This document shows, one piece after another, positions 39,145 through 47,637 of a stretch of 55,462 bases of DNA. Position 1 is the stretch's first letter; every line of letters begins with the position of its first letter. The notes under the pieces are model-generated. The model was given only the letters and a program-made list of their open reading frames with translations, searched no databases and was not told the origin of the DNA. The stretch comes from an uncultured Alphaproteobacteria bacterium (GTDB lineage: Bacteria > Pseudomonadota > Alphaproteobacteria > Rhizobiales > Pleomorphomonadaceae): contig CALCDT010000230.1 in assembly GCA_937900425.1 (NCBI GenBank), forward strand, positions 1 through 55,462. The letters are read 5' to 3'. A program made the position numbers and the translations under genes.

Positions 39145-40920
39145 ATGTGCGGAATTTGTGGTGAGATCAATTTCGACGGCCGCGGCGCCGATGTCGCGGC
39201 CCTTGCACGCATGAACGACTGCATGGCTCCGCGCGGGCCGGACGGTTCGGGCGTCGTCGCACGCGGCCGGGTCGCCCTCGGTCACCGCCGCCTGCGCATC
39301 CTCGATCTCTCCGACCGCGCCGAACAGCCGATGACCGATCCCGCTCTCGGGCTGTCGATCGCCTTCAACGGCTGCATCTACAATTTCCGCGAGCTTCGTA
39401 CCGAACTCGAAGCCTCCGGCTATCGCTTCTTTTCCGATGGCGACACTGAGGTCATCCTTAAGGCCTATCACGCCTGGGGGGCGGCCTGTGTGGAACGCTT
39501 CCACGGCATGTTCGCTTTCGCGATCCTCGAGCGGGACAGCGGCCGCGTCACGCTGGCCCGCGATCGCTTCGGAATCAAGCCGCTCTATCTCGCCGAAACG
39601 CCGACCCGGCTGCGGTTTTCGTCCTCGCTGCCGGCGCTGCTCGCCGCCGGCGAGGTCGATACCGCGATCGATCCGGCGGCGCTGCACCACTACATGAGCT
39701 TTCACGCCGTGGTGCCGGCGCCGCGCACGATCCTCAAGGGTATCCGCAAGCTGCCGCCGGCCACCGTCCGCGTGATCGAACCCGACGGCACCTCGCAGGA
39801 TCGGGTCTACTGGCGTCTCGACTTCTCCCGCGGCGCCGAAGAAGAACGGATCGAAGCCGTCGAGTGGCAGGACCGCGTGCTCGCGGCCCTGCGCAAGGCC
39901 GTCGAGCGGCGCATCATCGCCGACGTGCCGGTCGGTGTTCTGCTGTCCGGCGGTGTCGACAGCAGCCTCATCGTCGCCCTGCTCGCCGAGGCCGGTCAGC
40001 AGGGTCTCAAGACATTCTCGGTCGGCTTCGAGAGCGTCGGCGGAATGGAGGGCGACGAATTCCGTTACTCCGATCTCGTCGCCGAGCGCTACGGCACCGA
40101 TCACACCCGGATCTTCGTGCCGTCCCGCGATATGATCGCGGCGCTTCCGGGCGTCTTCGCCGCCCAGTCCGAGCCGATGGTCTCCTACGACAACGTCGGC
40201 TTCTTCCTGCTTTCGCAGGAGGTGGCAAAGCACGTGAAGGTCGTCCAGAGCGGGCAGGGCGCCGACGAGGTCTTCGCCGGTTATCACTGGTATCCGCCGC
40301 TTCTCGGCGCCAATGATCCCGTCGGTGACTACGCCCGGGTGTTCTTCGACCGCGACCACGAGACGCTCGGGCGGCAACTCACCGCCGACTATCTCGCCGA
40401 CCGCGACGAAAGCCTCGCCTTCGTCGCCGCCCACATGGGCGGGGCCGGCGCCGAGGACGGCGTCGACAAGGCCTTGCGGCTCGATTCCACGGTGATGCTG
40501 GTCGACGACCCGGTGAAGCGCGTCGACAACATGACCATGGCCTTCGGCCTCGAGGCGCGCGTGCCGTTCCTCGACCATGAACTCGTCGAACTGGCCGCCC
40601 GGATTCCGCCGCATCACAAGGTGGACGGCGGCGGCAAGAAGGTGCTGAAGGACGTCGCCCGCCGGGTGCTGCCGCGGGAGGTGATCGACCGCAAGAAGGG
40701 CTATTTCCCGGTTCCTGCATTGAAATACATCGAGGGCGAGGTGCTCGACATGGTCCGCGACGCGCTCAACTCGCGTGCGGCCCGCGAGCGCGGCGTCTTC
40801 CGCAAGGACTATGTCGACAGGCTGCTCGACGAGCCGAAAGGGGCGATCACCCCGCTCGGCGGCTCCGAACTCTGGCAGGTCGCGACGCTAGAACTCTGGC
40901 TGCAGGCCCACGCCGCCTGA
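39145..40920 (+). CDS. asnO: N-acetylglutaminylglutamine amidotransferase (asparagine synthase-like)
   Basis: 591 residues from MCGICGE; Cys2 is the class II glutaminase nucleophile. The N-terminal Ntn glutaminase domain (1-~210) has APRGPDGSG and LGHRRLRILDLSDRAEQP. The synthetase domain (~220-591) has the PP-loop LLSGGVDSSLIVALL and SGQGADEVFAGYHWYP. It amidates N-acetylglutaminylglutamine to the osmolyte NAGGN, an assignment based on the following ngg and M42 genes; without them it would be called asparagine synthetase. AGGAA lies upstream of the start. Confidence 0.92.
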   Translation: MCGICGEINFDGRGADVAALARMNDCMAPRGPDGSGVVARGRVALGHRRLRILDLSDRAEQPMTDPALGLSIAFNGCIYNFRELRTELEASGYRFFSDGDTEVILKAYHAWGAACVERFHGMFAFAILERDSGRVTLARDRFGIKPLYLAETPTRLRFSSSLPALLAAGEVDTAIDPAALHHYMSFHAVVPAPRTILKGIRKLPPATVRVIEPDGTSQDRVYWRLDFSRGAEEERIEAVEWQDRVLAALRKAVERRIIADVPVGVLLSGGVDSSLIVALLAEAGQQGLKTFSVGFESVGGMEGDEFRYSDLVAERYGTDHTRIFVPSRDMIAALPGVFAAQSEPMVSYDNVGFFLLSQEVAKHVKVVQSGQGADEVFAGYHWYPPLLGANDPVGDYARVFFDRDHETLGRQLTADYLADRDESLAFVAAHMGGAGAEDGVDKALRLDSTVMLVDDPVKRVDNMTMAFGLEARVPFLDHELVELAARIPPHHKVDGGGKKVLKDVARRVLPREVIDRKKGYFPVPALKYIEGEVLDMVRDALNSRAARERGVFRKDYVDRLLDEPKGAITPLGGSELWQVATLELWLQAHAA

Positions 40921-40958
40921 GGGGCGTCTCCGGCTGCACACGGCGCCTTGGGGACCGG

Positions 40959-40984
40959 GTGCCGATGAACAAGTGCCGATGAAC
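40959..40984 (+). repeat. Short direct repeat between asnO and ngg
   Basis: GTGCCGATGAAC occurs twice with a 14-bp period, about 40 bp after the amidotransferase stop. Probably a local slippage duplication. Confidence 0.6.
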
Positions 40985-41090
40985 CCGCAGAGGGCCGTCC
41001 CGCATCGCAGGACGGAGCCCTGCCGGCCGGCGAGAGCGGCGATGACCGTCGCGGCCGCCGGCCCCGCTGAAGAGATCGAGGGATTCGCTC

Positions 41091-42827
41091 ATGACTTCCA
41101 TGCCCTCCCCCCGGGACGGGGGTGACGACACCGGTTCGAAGGCCGGGCCGGCCAAGGCCTGCGCGGTCGTCGACTGTGGCTGGGGCCGGCTGCTGTTCGG
41201 CCAGACCTTCGCCGACCCGCTCGACCTGATCGAGGAGATGCGGCTCGAGGGTCCCGGTCTGCGCGACATCGCCTTCTACATCGCCGACCCGCACGTGGTG
41301 CTGGCCGGGGCGCCTCACGAACTTTTCCTCGACCCCTCGCACACCTTCCGCCTCGACCTCGGCCGCTACGAGGCGCCGCGGGCCGAAGGCGTGAATCTCG
41401 TCATTCGCGAGGCCCGCGGCGCCGTCGACGCCGAGGCGCTCAACCGGATCTATTCCGCTCGCGGCATGGTGACGGTGCCGCCCCACGCCTTCGACCGCAT
41501 GGCGGCCGACGACGCGATCGACGTGCTCGTCGCCGAGGACGCCGTCGGCGGGGGCGTCGTCGGTGCGGTGATGGGTGTCGACCACGTCCGCGCCTTCGCC
41601 GATCCGGAGGCGGGCTCCTCGCTCTGGTGCCTCGCGGTCGATCCCCAGGCGAGCCTGCCGGGCATCGGCGTCGCCCTCGTCCATGCCCTCGCCGGCCGCT
41701 TCCAGGAGCGGTCGGCGCGCTATATGGATCTTTCGGTGATCCACGACAACGCGGAGGCGATCGCGCTCTACGAGAAGCTCGGCTTCGAGCGGGTTCCGTT
41801 CTTCACGCTGAAGCGCAAGAATTCCTTCAACGAAAGGCTTTTCACCGGTCCCGCGCCCGCCGCAGAATTGAACCCCTACGCCCGCCTCATCGTCGACGAG
41901 GCGCGCCGGCGCGGCATCGACGTCGAGATCACCGACGCCGAGGGCGGCTTCTTCCGTCTCGGCTACGGCGGCCGCTCGATCCACTGCCGGGAAAGCCTGA
42001 CCGAGCTCACCTCGGCCGTCGCCATGTCGATCTGCGACGACAAGGCGGTGACCCGCCGCATCGTCGAGCGGGCCGGCCTGACGGTGCCGGAGCAGGCCGA
42101 GACCGACGATCCCGAACGGCTGGCGGCTTTTCTCGCCGAGCACGGCTCGCTGGTCGTCAAGCCGGCGCGGGGCGAGCAGGGGCGCGGCATCTCCGTCGGC
42201 GTCGAGACGCCGGAAGCCCTGGAGGCTGCCATCGCAACCGCGAAGATGGTCTGCGACCGGGTGATCGTCGAACGCTGCGCCACCGGCGAGGATCTCCGCC
42301 TCATCGTCATCGGCTACAAGCTGGTCGCCGCCGCCGTGCGCCGGCCGCCGCGGGTGGTCGGCGACGGCCGGCGCACGATCCGCGACCTGATCGAACGCCA
42401 GAGCCGCCGCCGCCAGGCCGCCACCGGTGGCGAATCCTCGATCCCGATCGACGCCGAGACCGACCGCGCCCTCGCCAGGGCCGGCGTCACCCTCGACGAC
42501 GTGGCAGAGGAGGGCCGCGAGATCGTGGTCCGCGGTACCGCCAACCTCCACACCGGCGGCACCATCCACGACGTCACCGACATCGTTCACCCGGTGCTGG
42601 TCGATGCCGCCGTCAAGGCGGCCCGGGCCATCGACATTCCGGTGGTCGGAATCGATTTTCTCATCAAGGCGCCCGACCGGCCGGACTACGTCTTCATCGA
42701 GGCCAACGAACGCCCCGGCCTCGCCTATCACGAGCCCCAGCCGACGGCCGAACGGTTCATCGATCTGCTGTTCCCCCATTCCGTGCCGGCGGCCGCCCGG
42801 AAGGCCGGCTGGACGGGGCGGGGGTGA
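41091..42827 (+). CDS. ngg: N-acetylglutaminylglutamine synthetase (GNAT + ATP-grasp)
   Basis: 578 residues. The N-terminal half (~100-245) is a GNAT acetyltransferase (LWCLAVDPQASLPGIGVALVHAL, then LSVIHDNAEAIALYEKLGF). The C-terminal half (~300-565) is an ATP-grasp ligase resembling cyanophycin synthetase (GSLVVKPARGEQGRGISVGV, EDLRLIVIGYKLVAAAVRRPP, FIEANERPGLAYHEP). The fusion both acetylates and joins glutamine units to give N-acetylglutaminylglutamine, substrate of the preceding enzyme. Domain pair, length and neighbours match Ngg. Confidence 0.94.
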   Translation: MTSMPSPRDGGDDTGSKAGPAKACAVVDCGWGRLLFGQTFADPLDLIEEMRLEGPGLRDIAFYIADPHVVLAGAPHELFLDPSHTFRLDLGRYEAPRAEGVNLVIREARGAVDAEALNRIYSARGMVTVPPHAFDRMAADDAIDVLVAEDAVGGGVVGAVMGVDHVRAFADPEAGSSLWCLAVDPQASLPGIGVALVHALAGRFQERSARYMDLSVIHDNAEAIALYEKLGFERVPFFTLKRKNSFNERLFTGPAPAAELNPYARLIVDEARRRGIDVEITDAEGGFFRLGYGGRSIHCRESLTELTSAVAMSICDDKAVTRRIVERAGLTVPEQAETDDPERLAAFLAEHGSLVVKPARGEQGRGISVGVETPEALEAAIATAKMVCDRVIVERCATGEDLRLIVIGYKLVAAAVRRPPRVVGDGRRTIRDLIERQSRRRQAATGGESSIPIDAETDRALARAGVTLDDVAEEGREIVVRGTANLHTGGTIHDVTDIVHPVLVDAAVKAARAIDIPVVGIDFLIKAPDRPDYVFIEANERPGLAYHEPQPTAERFIDLLFPHSVPAAARKAGWTGRG

Positions 42828-43017
42828 GAGCCGACGCCGTGGCGGTTCGGGCGCGCGCTGGACTTTGGCGGCCCCGGGCATGCCCCGATCCGCGGGCGTC
42901 CGCCATGTTCCCTCGGGCGCCGCGCCGACTGGCGCTCTTGGCCGCTCCCCGTTAGCTGTGTGGGTGCCGTCCGTGCGCTGCGCCGGCGCCTCGCATCGAC
43001 CGGACAGAGGAGATCCC

Positions 43018-44184
43018 ATGCCCCGTCTCGCCATCGATTCCGACTACCTGCTCCAGCGTCTCGACACGCTGCTCTCGATCCCGAGCCCGGCCGGCTACAC
43101 CGACATGATCGTGCGCGAATGCTCGGCGGAGCTGGAGCGGCTCGGCGTCACCCCCGAACTCACCCGGCGCGGGGCGATGCGGGCGATCACGCAGGGGCGG
43201 GCCCGGCGGCCGGCCCGGGCGATCATCGCCCATGTCGACACGCTCGGCGCGCAGGTGAAGGCGCTGAAGGACAACGGGCGCCTCGAAGTGGTGCCGATCG
43301 GGCATTGGTCGGCCCGCTTCGCCGAGGGCGCCCGGACGACGATCTACACCGAGAAGGGCGCATGGCGCGGCACCATCCTGCCCCTCAAGGCGTCGGGCCA
43401 CACCTACAACGAGGAGGTCGACACCGCCCCGGTCGGATGGAGCCACGTCGAATTGCGCATTGATGCGCTGGTTCGCTCCAAGGCCGATTGCGAGCGGCTG
43501 GGCTTTTCAGTCGGCGACTTCGTCGCCGTCGACCCGCAGCCGGAGTTCCTCGACAACGGTTTTCTCGTTTCCCGCCATCTCGACGACAAGGCCGGTGTCG
43601 CGGTGATGTTCGCCGCGCTCGAGGCGATCCTGCGCGAAGGGGTGGAGCTTCCGGTCGATGCCCACTGGCTGTTTTCGATCGCCGAGGAGGTCGGTGTCGG
43701 GGCGTCGTCGGTTCTCACCCACGACGTCGCCTCCCTCGTCGCGATCGACAACGGCACGGCGGCTCCCGGCCAGGCTTCGGACGAGTTCGGCGTCACCATC
43801 GCCATGGCCGACCAGACCGGGCCCTTCGACTACCACCTGACGCGCAAGTTGATCCGGCTATGCCGCGACAACGACATCCGCTACCAGCAGGACGTCTTCC
43901 GCTACTACCGCTCCGACAGCGCCTCGGCGATCGAGGCCGGCGAGGACGTCCGCACCGCTCTCATCACCTTCGGCGTCGACGCGTCTCACGGCTACGAGCG
44001 CACCAATATCCACGCCTTGCGCTCGCTGGCCGAACTCGTCACCGCCTATCTGACCAGCCCCGTGGAGATCGCCCGCGACGCGGAGGAGGTGTCCGGCATC
44101 GAGGGCTTCACGACCCAGCCGATGGAAGAGGCCAAGGCGTCCCACGATCCGGTGGTGCCGCGCCCGCACCGGACCGGAGCCTGA
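43018..44184 (+). CDS. NAGGN-cluster M42-family metallopeptidase
   Basis: 388 residues; AGAGGAG precedes ATG 43018. M42 (glutamyl-aminopeptidase-like) metal motifs: IIAHVDTLGA, SRHLDDKAGVAVMF with bridging Asp, catalytic Glu pair in FSIAEEVGVGAS, VAIDNGT and a late His in GVDASHGYERTN. It commonly accompanies asnO and ngg and is thought to process or recycle the osmolyte dipeptide; its exact substrate is not established here. Third gene of the cluster, 190 bp after ngg. Confidence 0.9.
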   Translation: MPRLAIDSDYLLQRLDTLLSIPSPAGYTDMIVRECSAELERLGVTPELTRRGAMRAITQGRARRPARAIIAHVDTLGAQVKALKDNGRLEVVPIGHWSARFAEGARTTIYTEKGAWRGTILPLKASGHTYNEEVDTAPVGWSHVELRIDALVRSKADCERLGFSVGDFVAVDPQPEFLDNGFLVSRHLDDKAGVAVMFAALEAILREGVELPVDAHWLFSIAEEVGVGASSVLTHDVASLVAIDNGTAAPGQASDEFGVTIAMADQTGPFDYHLTRKLIRLCRDNDIRYQQDVFRYYRSDSASAIEAGEDVRTALITFGVDASHGYERTNIHALRSLAELVTAYLTSPVEIARDAEEVSGIEGFTTQPMEEAKASHDPVVPRPHRTGA

Positions 44185-44342
44185 GTGGCCGACAGGGTGA
44201 GCGGCACCGGCTCGGAAGGTCGAGATCTGTCGACGGGAAGTTCCGAGGCGCGTTTCGCCCGCAGGACGCTGCTGACCGGCCGTGATAGAAGCGACGTCTC
44301 CCGTCCCGCCACTCCGCGCGGGTGAATTCGCCGAAGACGCCG

Positions 44343-44972
44343 ATGCCGCCGTTCGAGAAACTCGTCGCCTTCTTCGCCGCCACCGCCGTCTTCGCCTACG
44401 TACCGGGGCCGGCGATGCTCTATGCCGCCGCGCGCACGCTCGCGGGCGGACGCCGGGCCGGGCTGCTCGCGGCGCTCGGCATCCACTTCGGCGGCTATGC
44501 TCATGTCGTCACGGCCGCCGCCGGTCTGTCCGTGCTGTTCCACGCGGTGCCGCCGCTCTATCTGGTGGTGAAGCTCTGTGGTGCGGCCTACCTGGTCTGG
44601 CTCGGTATCGGCATGTTGCGACGGGGCGACGGGAGGATGAACTCCTCCGGGCCGGAAGCGGCGTCGGCGCGGCCGGCTTTCGCGCAGAGTGTCGTGGTCG
44701 AGGTGCTCAATCCGAAGACGGCGCTTTTCTTCCTCGCCTTCCTGCCGCAGTTCGCCGATCCGGCGGCCGCGCTGCCGGTCGGGGTGCAACTGCTTCTGCT
44801 CGGGAGTGTCGTCAATCTCGTCTTCTCGGCTGCCGACGTCGTCTACGTATTGCTGGCCGGGGTGCTGGTCGATCGGTTCGCCCGCTCGCCCCGCGCCATG
44901 CGTCTGGCCCGCCGGGTCGGCGGCTGCGTGCTGCTCGGGCTCGGCGCCCATCTCGCCCTCCAACGAGGATGA
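44343..44972 (+). CDS. LysE-family amino-acid exporter
   Basis: 209 residues from ATG 44343 (a GTG at 44322 is possible). About six TM segments with the LysE/RhtB hallmarks: FAYVPGPAMLYAAARTLAGGRRAGLLAALG, CGAAYLVWLGIGML, and FAQSVVVEVLNPKTALFFLAFLPQF. It is an inner-membrane exporter of amino acids or homoserine-like compounds; substrate not determinable. It follows the NAGGN cluster by 158 bp; a link to osmolyte efflux is only positional. Confidence 0.9.
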   Translation: MPPFEKLVAFFAATAVFAYVPGPAMLYAAARTLAGGRRAGLLAALGIHFGGYAHVVTAAAGLSVLFHAVPPLYLVVKLCGAAYLVWLGIGMLRRGDGRMNSSGPEAASARPAFAQSVVVEVLNPKTALFFLAFLPQFADPAAALPVGVQLLLLGSVVNLVFSAADVVYVLLAGVLVDRFARSPRAMRLARRVGGCVLLGLGAHLALQRG

Positions 44973-45132
44973 GGGCGTGGCGAGCGGAGGCACAGTGCGC
45001 CGATGCTACATGAGATCCTGTCGAGAGGCGCACACGCCGTCCCAGCATGGGCGGCGACGGGGCGGCATGCGTCTTTTCGCAGCCGACCACGCACGAGTCG
45101 CGCCGGCCGCTCGAAAGCGACCGCGGGGCCGC

Positions 45133-45432
45133 TCAGCCGAAGCGGCGGGCGGCTTCGGCGGCGGTGATCTGGACCGCGGCGTCGAGCACGGCGTCTTCAG
45201 CGGAATGCTCGCGGCGCCAGCGGGCGAGGTCGTCGCGGTCGCGGCAGGTGTCGACGTAGGCCGAGATGATGGAAATCGCGGTGCGGAAGCAGCCGCAGCA
45301 GCGACCGCGCTTGCCCATGGTCATGTAGACGAGACCGGGCGTCAGCACGCGCAACGGATCCTCGGCGAGCAATTCGTCGACGGTGCGTTCGAGGTCGGAG
45401 CGGGTGATGACGTTGCAGTGGCAGACGATCAT
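45133..45432 (-). CDS. bfd: Bacterioferritin-associated ferredoxin-like [2Fe-2S] protein
   Basis: 99 residues from MIVCHCNVIT (ATG 45432). Cluster cysteines C4-x-C6 and C45/C46/C48 in GRCCGCF give the BFD-type [2Fe-2S] pattern. After the BFD domain is a helical tail of about 45 residues. Bfd reduces bacterioferritin to release iron. It is 241 bp downstream of the RirA gene on the same strand, fitting an iron-homeostasis pair. Confidence 0.88.
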   Translation of the reverse strand: MIVCHCNVITRSDLERTVDELLAEDPLRVLTPGLVYMTMGKRGRCCGCFRTAISIISAYVDTCRDRDDLARWRREHSAEDAVLDAAVQITAAEAARRFG

Positions 45433-45673
45433 CAGCGGCACCCCGCCGGAGCGGAGCCTGACCGGTTCGCCGGTCGGCATTCGGCGGCTCGGAGCCACTT
45501 CAGGCGAAAGGTCATCACAGCATCCCTGACTGGCGGAGGGCAAGGCTCCGGGAAAGGATTGCTGAATATGTGGCGCAAGAATTCGGCAGGGTCAAGACCG
45601 CAGCGCCACGGATGGGCGCGGAACAGCTTCCCGACGGCGATGGGTCACCGGCGGGGTCACCCATCCCTCGGTC

Positions 45674-46132
45674 TCAGGGGGTCAAGGCGGGCGCGCTGAT
45701 CGGGAGATTGAGCAGGAAGCGGATATCCGGCCGGCTCTCGGAAAGATCGGCGATCGTGCGGGTGTCGAGGACCGCGAGAAAGGCGTTGAGCGCCTGGCGA
45801 AGCAATTGATTGTAGTCGCAGGCCGAGATGAGCGGACAATCCTGCTTCGATTCGTCGAAGCAGTCGGTCAGCGTGAAATTCTCTTCGGTGACGCGCACCA
45901 CCTGTCCGACCGTGATCGAGGCCGCCGGACGGGCGAGCAGGACGCCGCCCTTGCGACCGCGCACCGTTTCGACGAAGCCACCGTCGACCAGCACCTTCAG
46001 GATCTTGAAGAGATGCAGCTCGGAGATGCCGAAGGTCGCGGCGATGTCGCCGACCTTGGCGGGAACGCCGGGAGACGCCGCGCAGTAGATGAGCAGCCGG
46101 ATCGCGTAGTTGGTTTGCTGGGTGAGGCGCAT
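45674..46132 (-). CDS. rirA: Rrf2-family iron regulator RirA
   Basis: 152 residues from MRLTQQTNYAIRLLIYCA. Winged HTH with GISELHLFKILKVLVDGGFVETVRGRKGGVLLARP. Cys91, Cys99 and Cys105 (C-x7-C-x5-C) fall exactly at the Fe-S ligand positions of rhizobial RirA. The tail RQALNAFLAVLDTRTIADL and PDIRFLLNLP is also RirA-like. It represses iron-uptake genes when iron is sufficient. NsrR and IscR are less likely given the tail. Promoter lies immediately upstream, with almost no leader. Confidence 0.93.
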   Translation of the reverse strand: MRLTQQTNYAIRLLIYCAASPGVPAKVGDIAATFGISELHLFKILKVLVDGGFVETVRGRKGGVLLARPAASITVGQVVRVTEENFTLTDCFDESKQDCPLISACDYNQLLRQALNAFLAVLDTRTIADLSESRPDIRFLLNLPISAPALTP

Positions 46133-46138
46133 GGCGAG

Positions 46139-46167
46139 AATATGCGGTCCATTGCGGTCGGCGTCAA
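46139..46167 (-). promoter_or_regulatory. Promoter of rirA
   Basis: Minus-strand TTGACG (46167-46162), 17-bp spacer, CATATT (46144-46139). The -10 ends 6 bases before the ATG (46132), so the transcript should begin at or within one base of the start codon (leaderless). Confidence 0.65.
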
Positions 46168-46170
46168 TGC

Positions 46171-46185
46171 TTGGAACAACTCCAA
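46171..46185. promoter_or_regulatory. Dyad TTGGA-N5-TCCAA upstream of rirA
   Basis: Perfect 5-bp arms abutting the -35 side of the rirA promoter in the gap shared with the divergent marR gene. Candidate operator for RirA or the MarR protein; no established consensus is matched. Confidence 0.45.
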
Positions 46186-46318
46186 ACTGGATTCCGGTGC
46201 CAGAGCTTGCCGGACGCCCGGATCGATGGGGCCACCATAATGCAGGCGAAACGAATAGGCGATAGAACGGAGGGGTATCGGCGGCCGTTCCGGCCGTCGC
46301 AGCGGCGGCGGGAGGATC

Positions 46319-46669
46319 ATGGCCGTGGAGATGAGGCCCAGTCAGGCCCTGAAGCTTTGGCACGACGTCATGCTCGCCGAGGTTCGCGACGACGAGATCG
46401 ATCTATCGGCCCGACAGACGACGATTCTCCTCACCATCTATCTGGAGCCGCCGCCGCACACCGTGCGCGGTCTCGCCGAGAAGCTGGCCGTCACCAAGCC
46501 GGCGATCACCCGCGCCCTCGACACCATGGGCCGCGCCGGCCTCGTCTCGCGGCGCCGCGACGAGGCCGACCGCCGCAACGTCATCGTCCAGCGGACGGTG
46601 AAGGGGGCGCTCTACGTCGAACGGCTCGGCGACCTCATCGTCGCCTCGGCCCGGGCGCTACCCCTGTGA
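46319..46669 (+). CDS. MarR-family transcriptional regulator
   Basis: 116 residues, ATG 46319 after GGGAGGATC. Winged HTH: HTVRGLAEKLAVTKPAITRALDTMGRAGLVSRRRDEADRRNVIVQRTVKG. It is shorter than typical MarR proteins (about 140) because both dimerisation ends are reduced. Only 10 bp separate it from the NlpC/P60 gene, so it is likely in an operon with it. Ligand unknown. Confidence 0.88.
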   Translation: MAVEMRPSQALKLWHDVMLAEVRDDEIDLSARQTTILLTIYLEPPPHTVRGLAEKLAVTKPAITRALDTMGRAGLVSRRRDEADRRNVIVQRTVKGALYVERLGDLIVASARALPL

Positions 46670-46679
46670 GACCTTCGCG

Positions 46680-47564
46680 ATGACCTCCTTCGACCGCCGC
46701 ATCACCCCCGCCCGACCCGACCTCGCCGCCGCCCACCTCGAAGGCGTCGTACGGGCGGCGCGTTACGTCGCCGGCCGGCGCCTCCGCGTCGTCGCTCCGG
46801 TGGCCGACCTCAGGCCGCAGCCGCGCTTCGACGCCGGCCTCGACACCCAGTTGCTGCACGGTGAGACCTTCGTCGTCTACGACGAGACCGAGGAAGGCTG
46901 GAGTTGGGGCCAGGCGGACAGCGACGACTACGTCGGTTGGCTGCCGAGCGAGTCGCTCGGCCCGGCCGATCCCGCGCCGTCCCATGTGGTCGAGGCGCCG
47001 CGCAGCTTCGTCTATCCGGGGCCGGACCTGAAGTTCCCCGCGACCACCTGCCTGCCCGCCGGCGCGCGGGTGGCAGGCACGGGCCACACCCGGACCCGCG
47101 ACCAGGACTATCTGCTGCTCGCCGGCGGGGGCGCGATGATCCTGCGCCACCTGACCGCCATCGAGGAGATCGTGGCGGCAACCGATTTCGTCGCCGTCGC
47201 CGAATGCTATCTCGGCACGCCCTATCTGTGGGGCGGGCGCAGCGCCTTCGGCATCGACTGCTCCGCTTTGGTCCAACTCGCCCTCGCCCGGGCGGGTGTC
47301 GCCGCACCTCGCGACAGCGACATGCAGGCGGCCGGCCTCGGAGTAGCACTGCCGATCGCGCCCGCGGAGCGTGCCGCCCTCCGCCGCGGCGACCTGCTGT
47401 TCTGGAAGGGTCATGTCGCCATCGCCCAGGACGGCGAGCGGATAATCCACGCCAGCGGCCATCACATGATGGTGATCTCGGAACCGGTCGGACCTGCGAT
47501 CGGCCGCATCGCCGCTGCCGGTTCACCGCTCGTCGGACTTCGCCGCGTCACACCGTCACGCTGA
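46680..47564 (+). CDS. SH3-NlpC/P60 peptidoglycan hydrolase-like protein
   Basis: 294 residues. Two SH3-like segments (residues ~35-95, ~100-160: VVAPVADLRPQP, VYDETEEGWSWGQADSDDYVGWL) precede an NlpC/P60 cysteine peptidase domain. Catalytic triad Cys194 (GIDCSALVQLAL), His245 (FWKGHVAIA) and His257 (IIHASGHH) is intact. The domain cleaves peptidoglycan stem peptides such as gamma-D-Glu-diamino acid bonds. No signal peptide is visible, so it may act in the cytoplasm on recycled muropeptides. Confidence 0.93.
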   Translation: MTSFDRRITPARPDLAAAHLEGVVRAARYVAGRRLRVVAPVADLRPQPRFDAGLDTQLLHGETFVVYDETEEGWSWGQADSDDYVGWLPSESLGPADPAPSHVVEAPRSFVYPGPDLKFPATTCLPAGARVAGTGHTRTRDQDYLLLAGGGAMILRHLTAIEEIVAATDFVAVAECYLGTPYLWGGRSAFGIDCSALVQLALARAGVAAPRDSDMQAAGLGVALPIAPAERAALRRGDLLFWKGHVAIAQDGERIIHASGHHMMVISEPVGPAIGRIAAAGSPLVGLRRVTPSR

Positions 47565-47637
47565 CCGTCCGTTCGCAGGCTGGAGGCGAGCCCCGGCGAT
47601 CCGGCTGTGGCGTCCGCCCTGCGTTCATCGAAACCCG

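Noticed and set aside
39002..39214. Small plus-strand frame of 70 codons before asnO
   Set aside because: Overlaps the asnO start in another frame, has no ribosome site and no recognisable features.
38713..40617. Minus-strand frame opposite asnO
   Set aside because: Antisense shadow; the plus strand carries the Cys2 glutaminase and PP-loop motifs of a complete enzyme.
39145..40920. Calling this gene plain asparagine synthetase asnB
   Set aside because: Direct adjacency to a GNAT-ATP-grasp ngg gene and an M42 peptidase is the NAGGN cluster arrangement.
45674..46132. Assigning the Rrf2 protein as NsrR or IscR
   Set aside because: Cysteine numbering (91, 99, 105), the N-terminus and the PDIRFLLNLP tail fit RirA, and a Bfd-like gene is adjacent rather than isc/suf or NO-detoxification genes.
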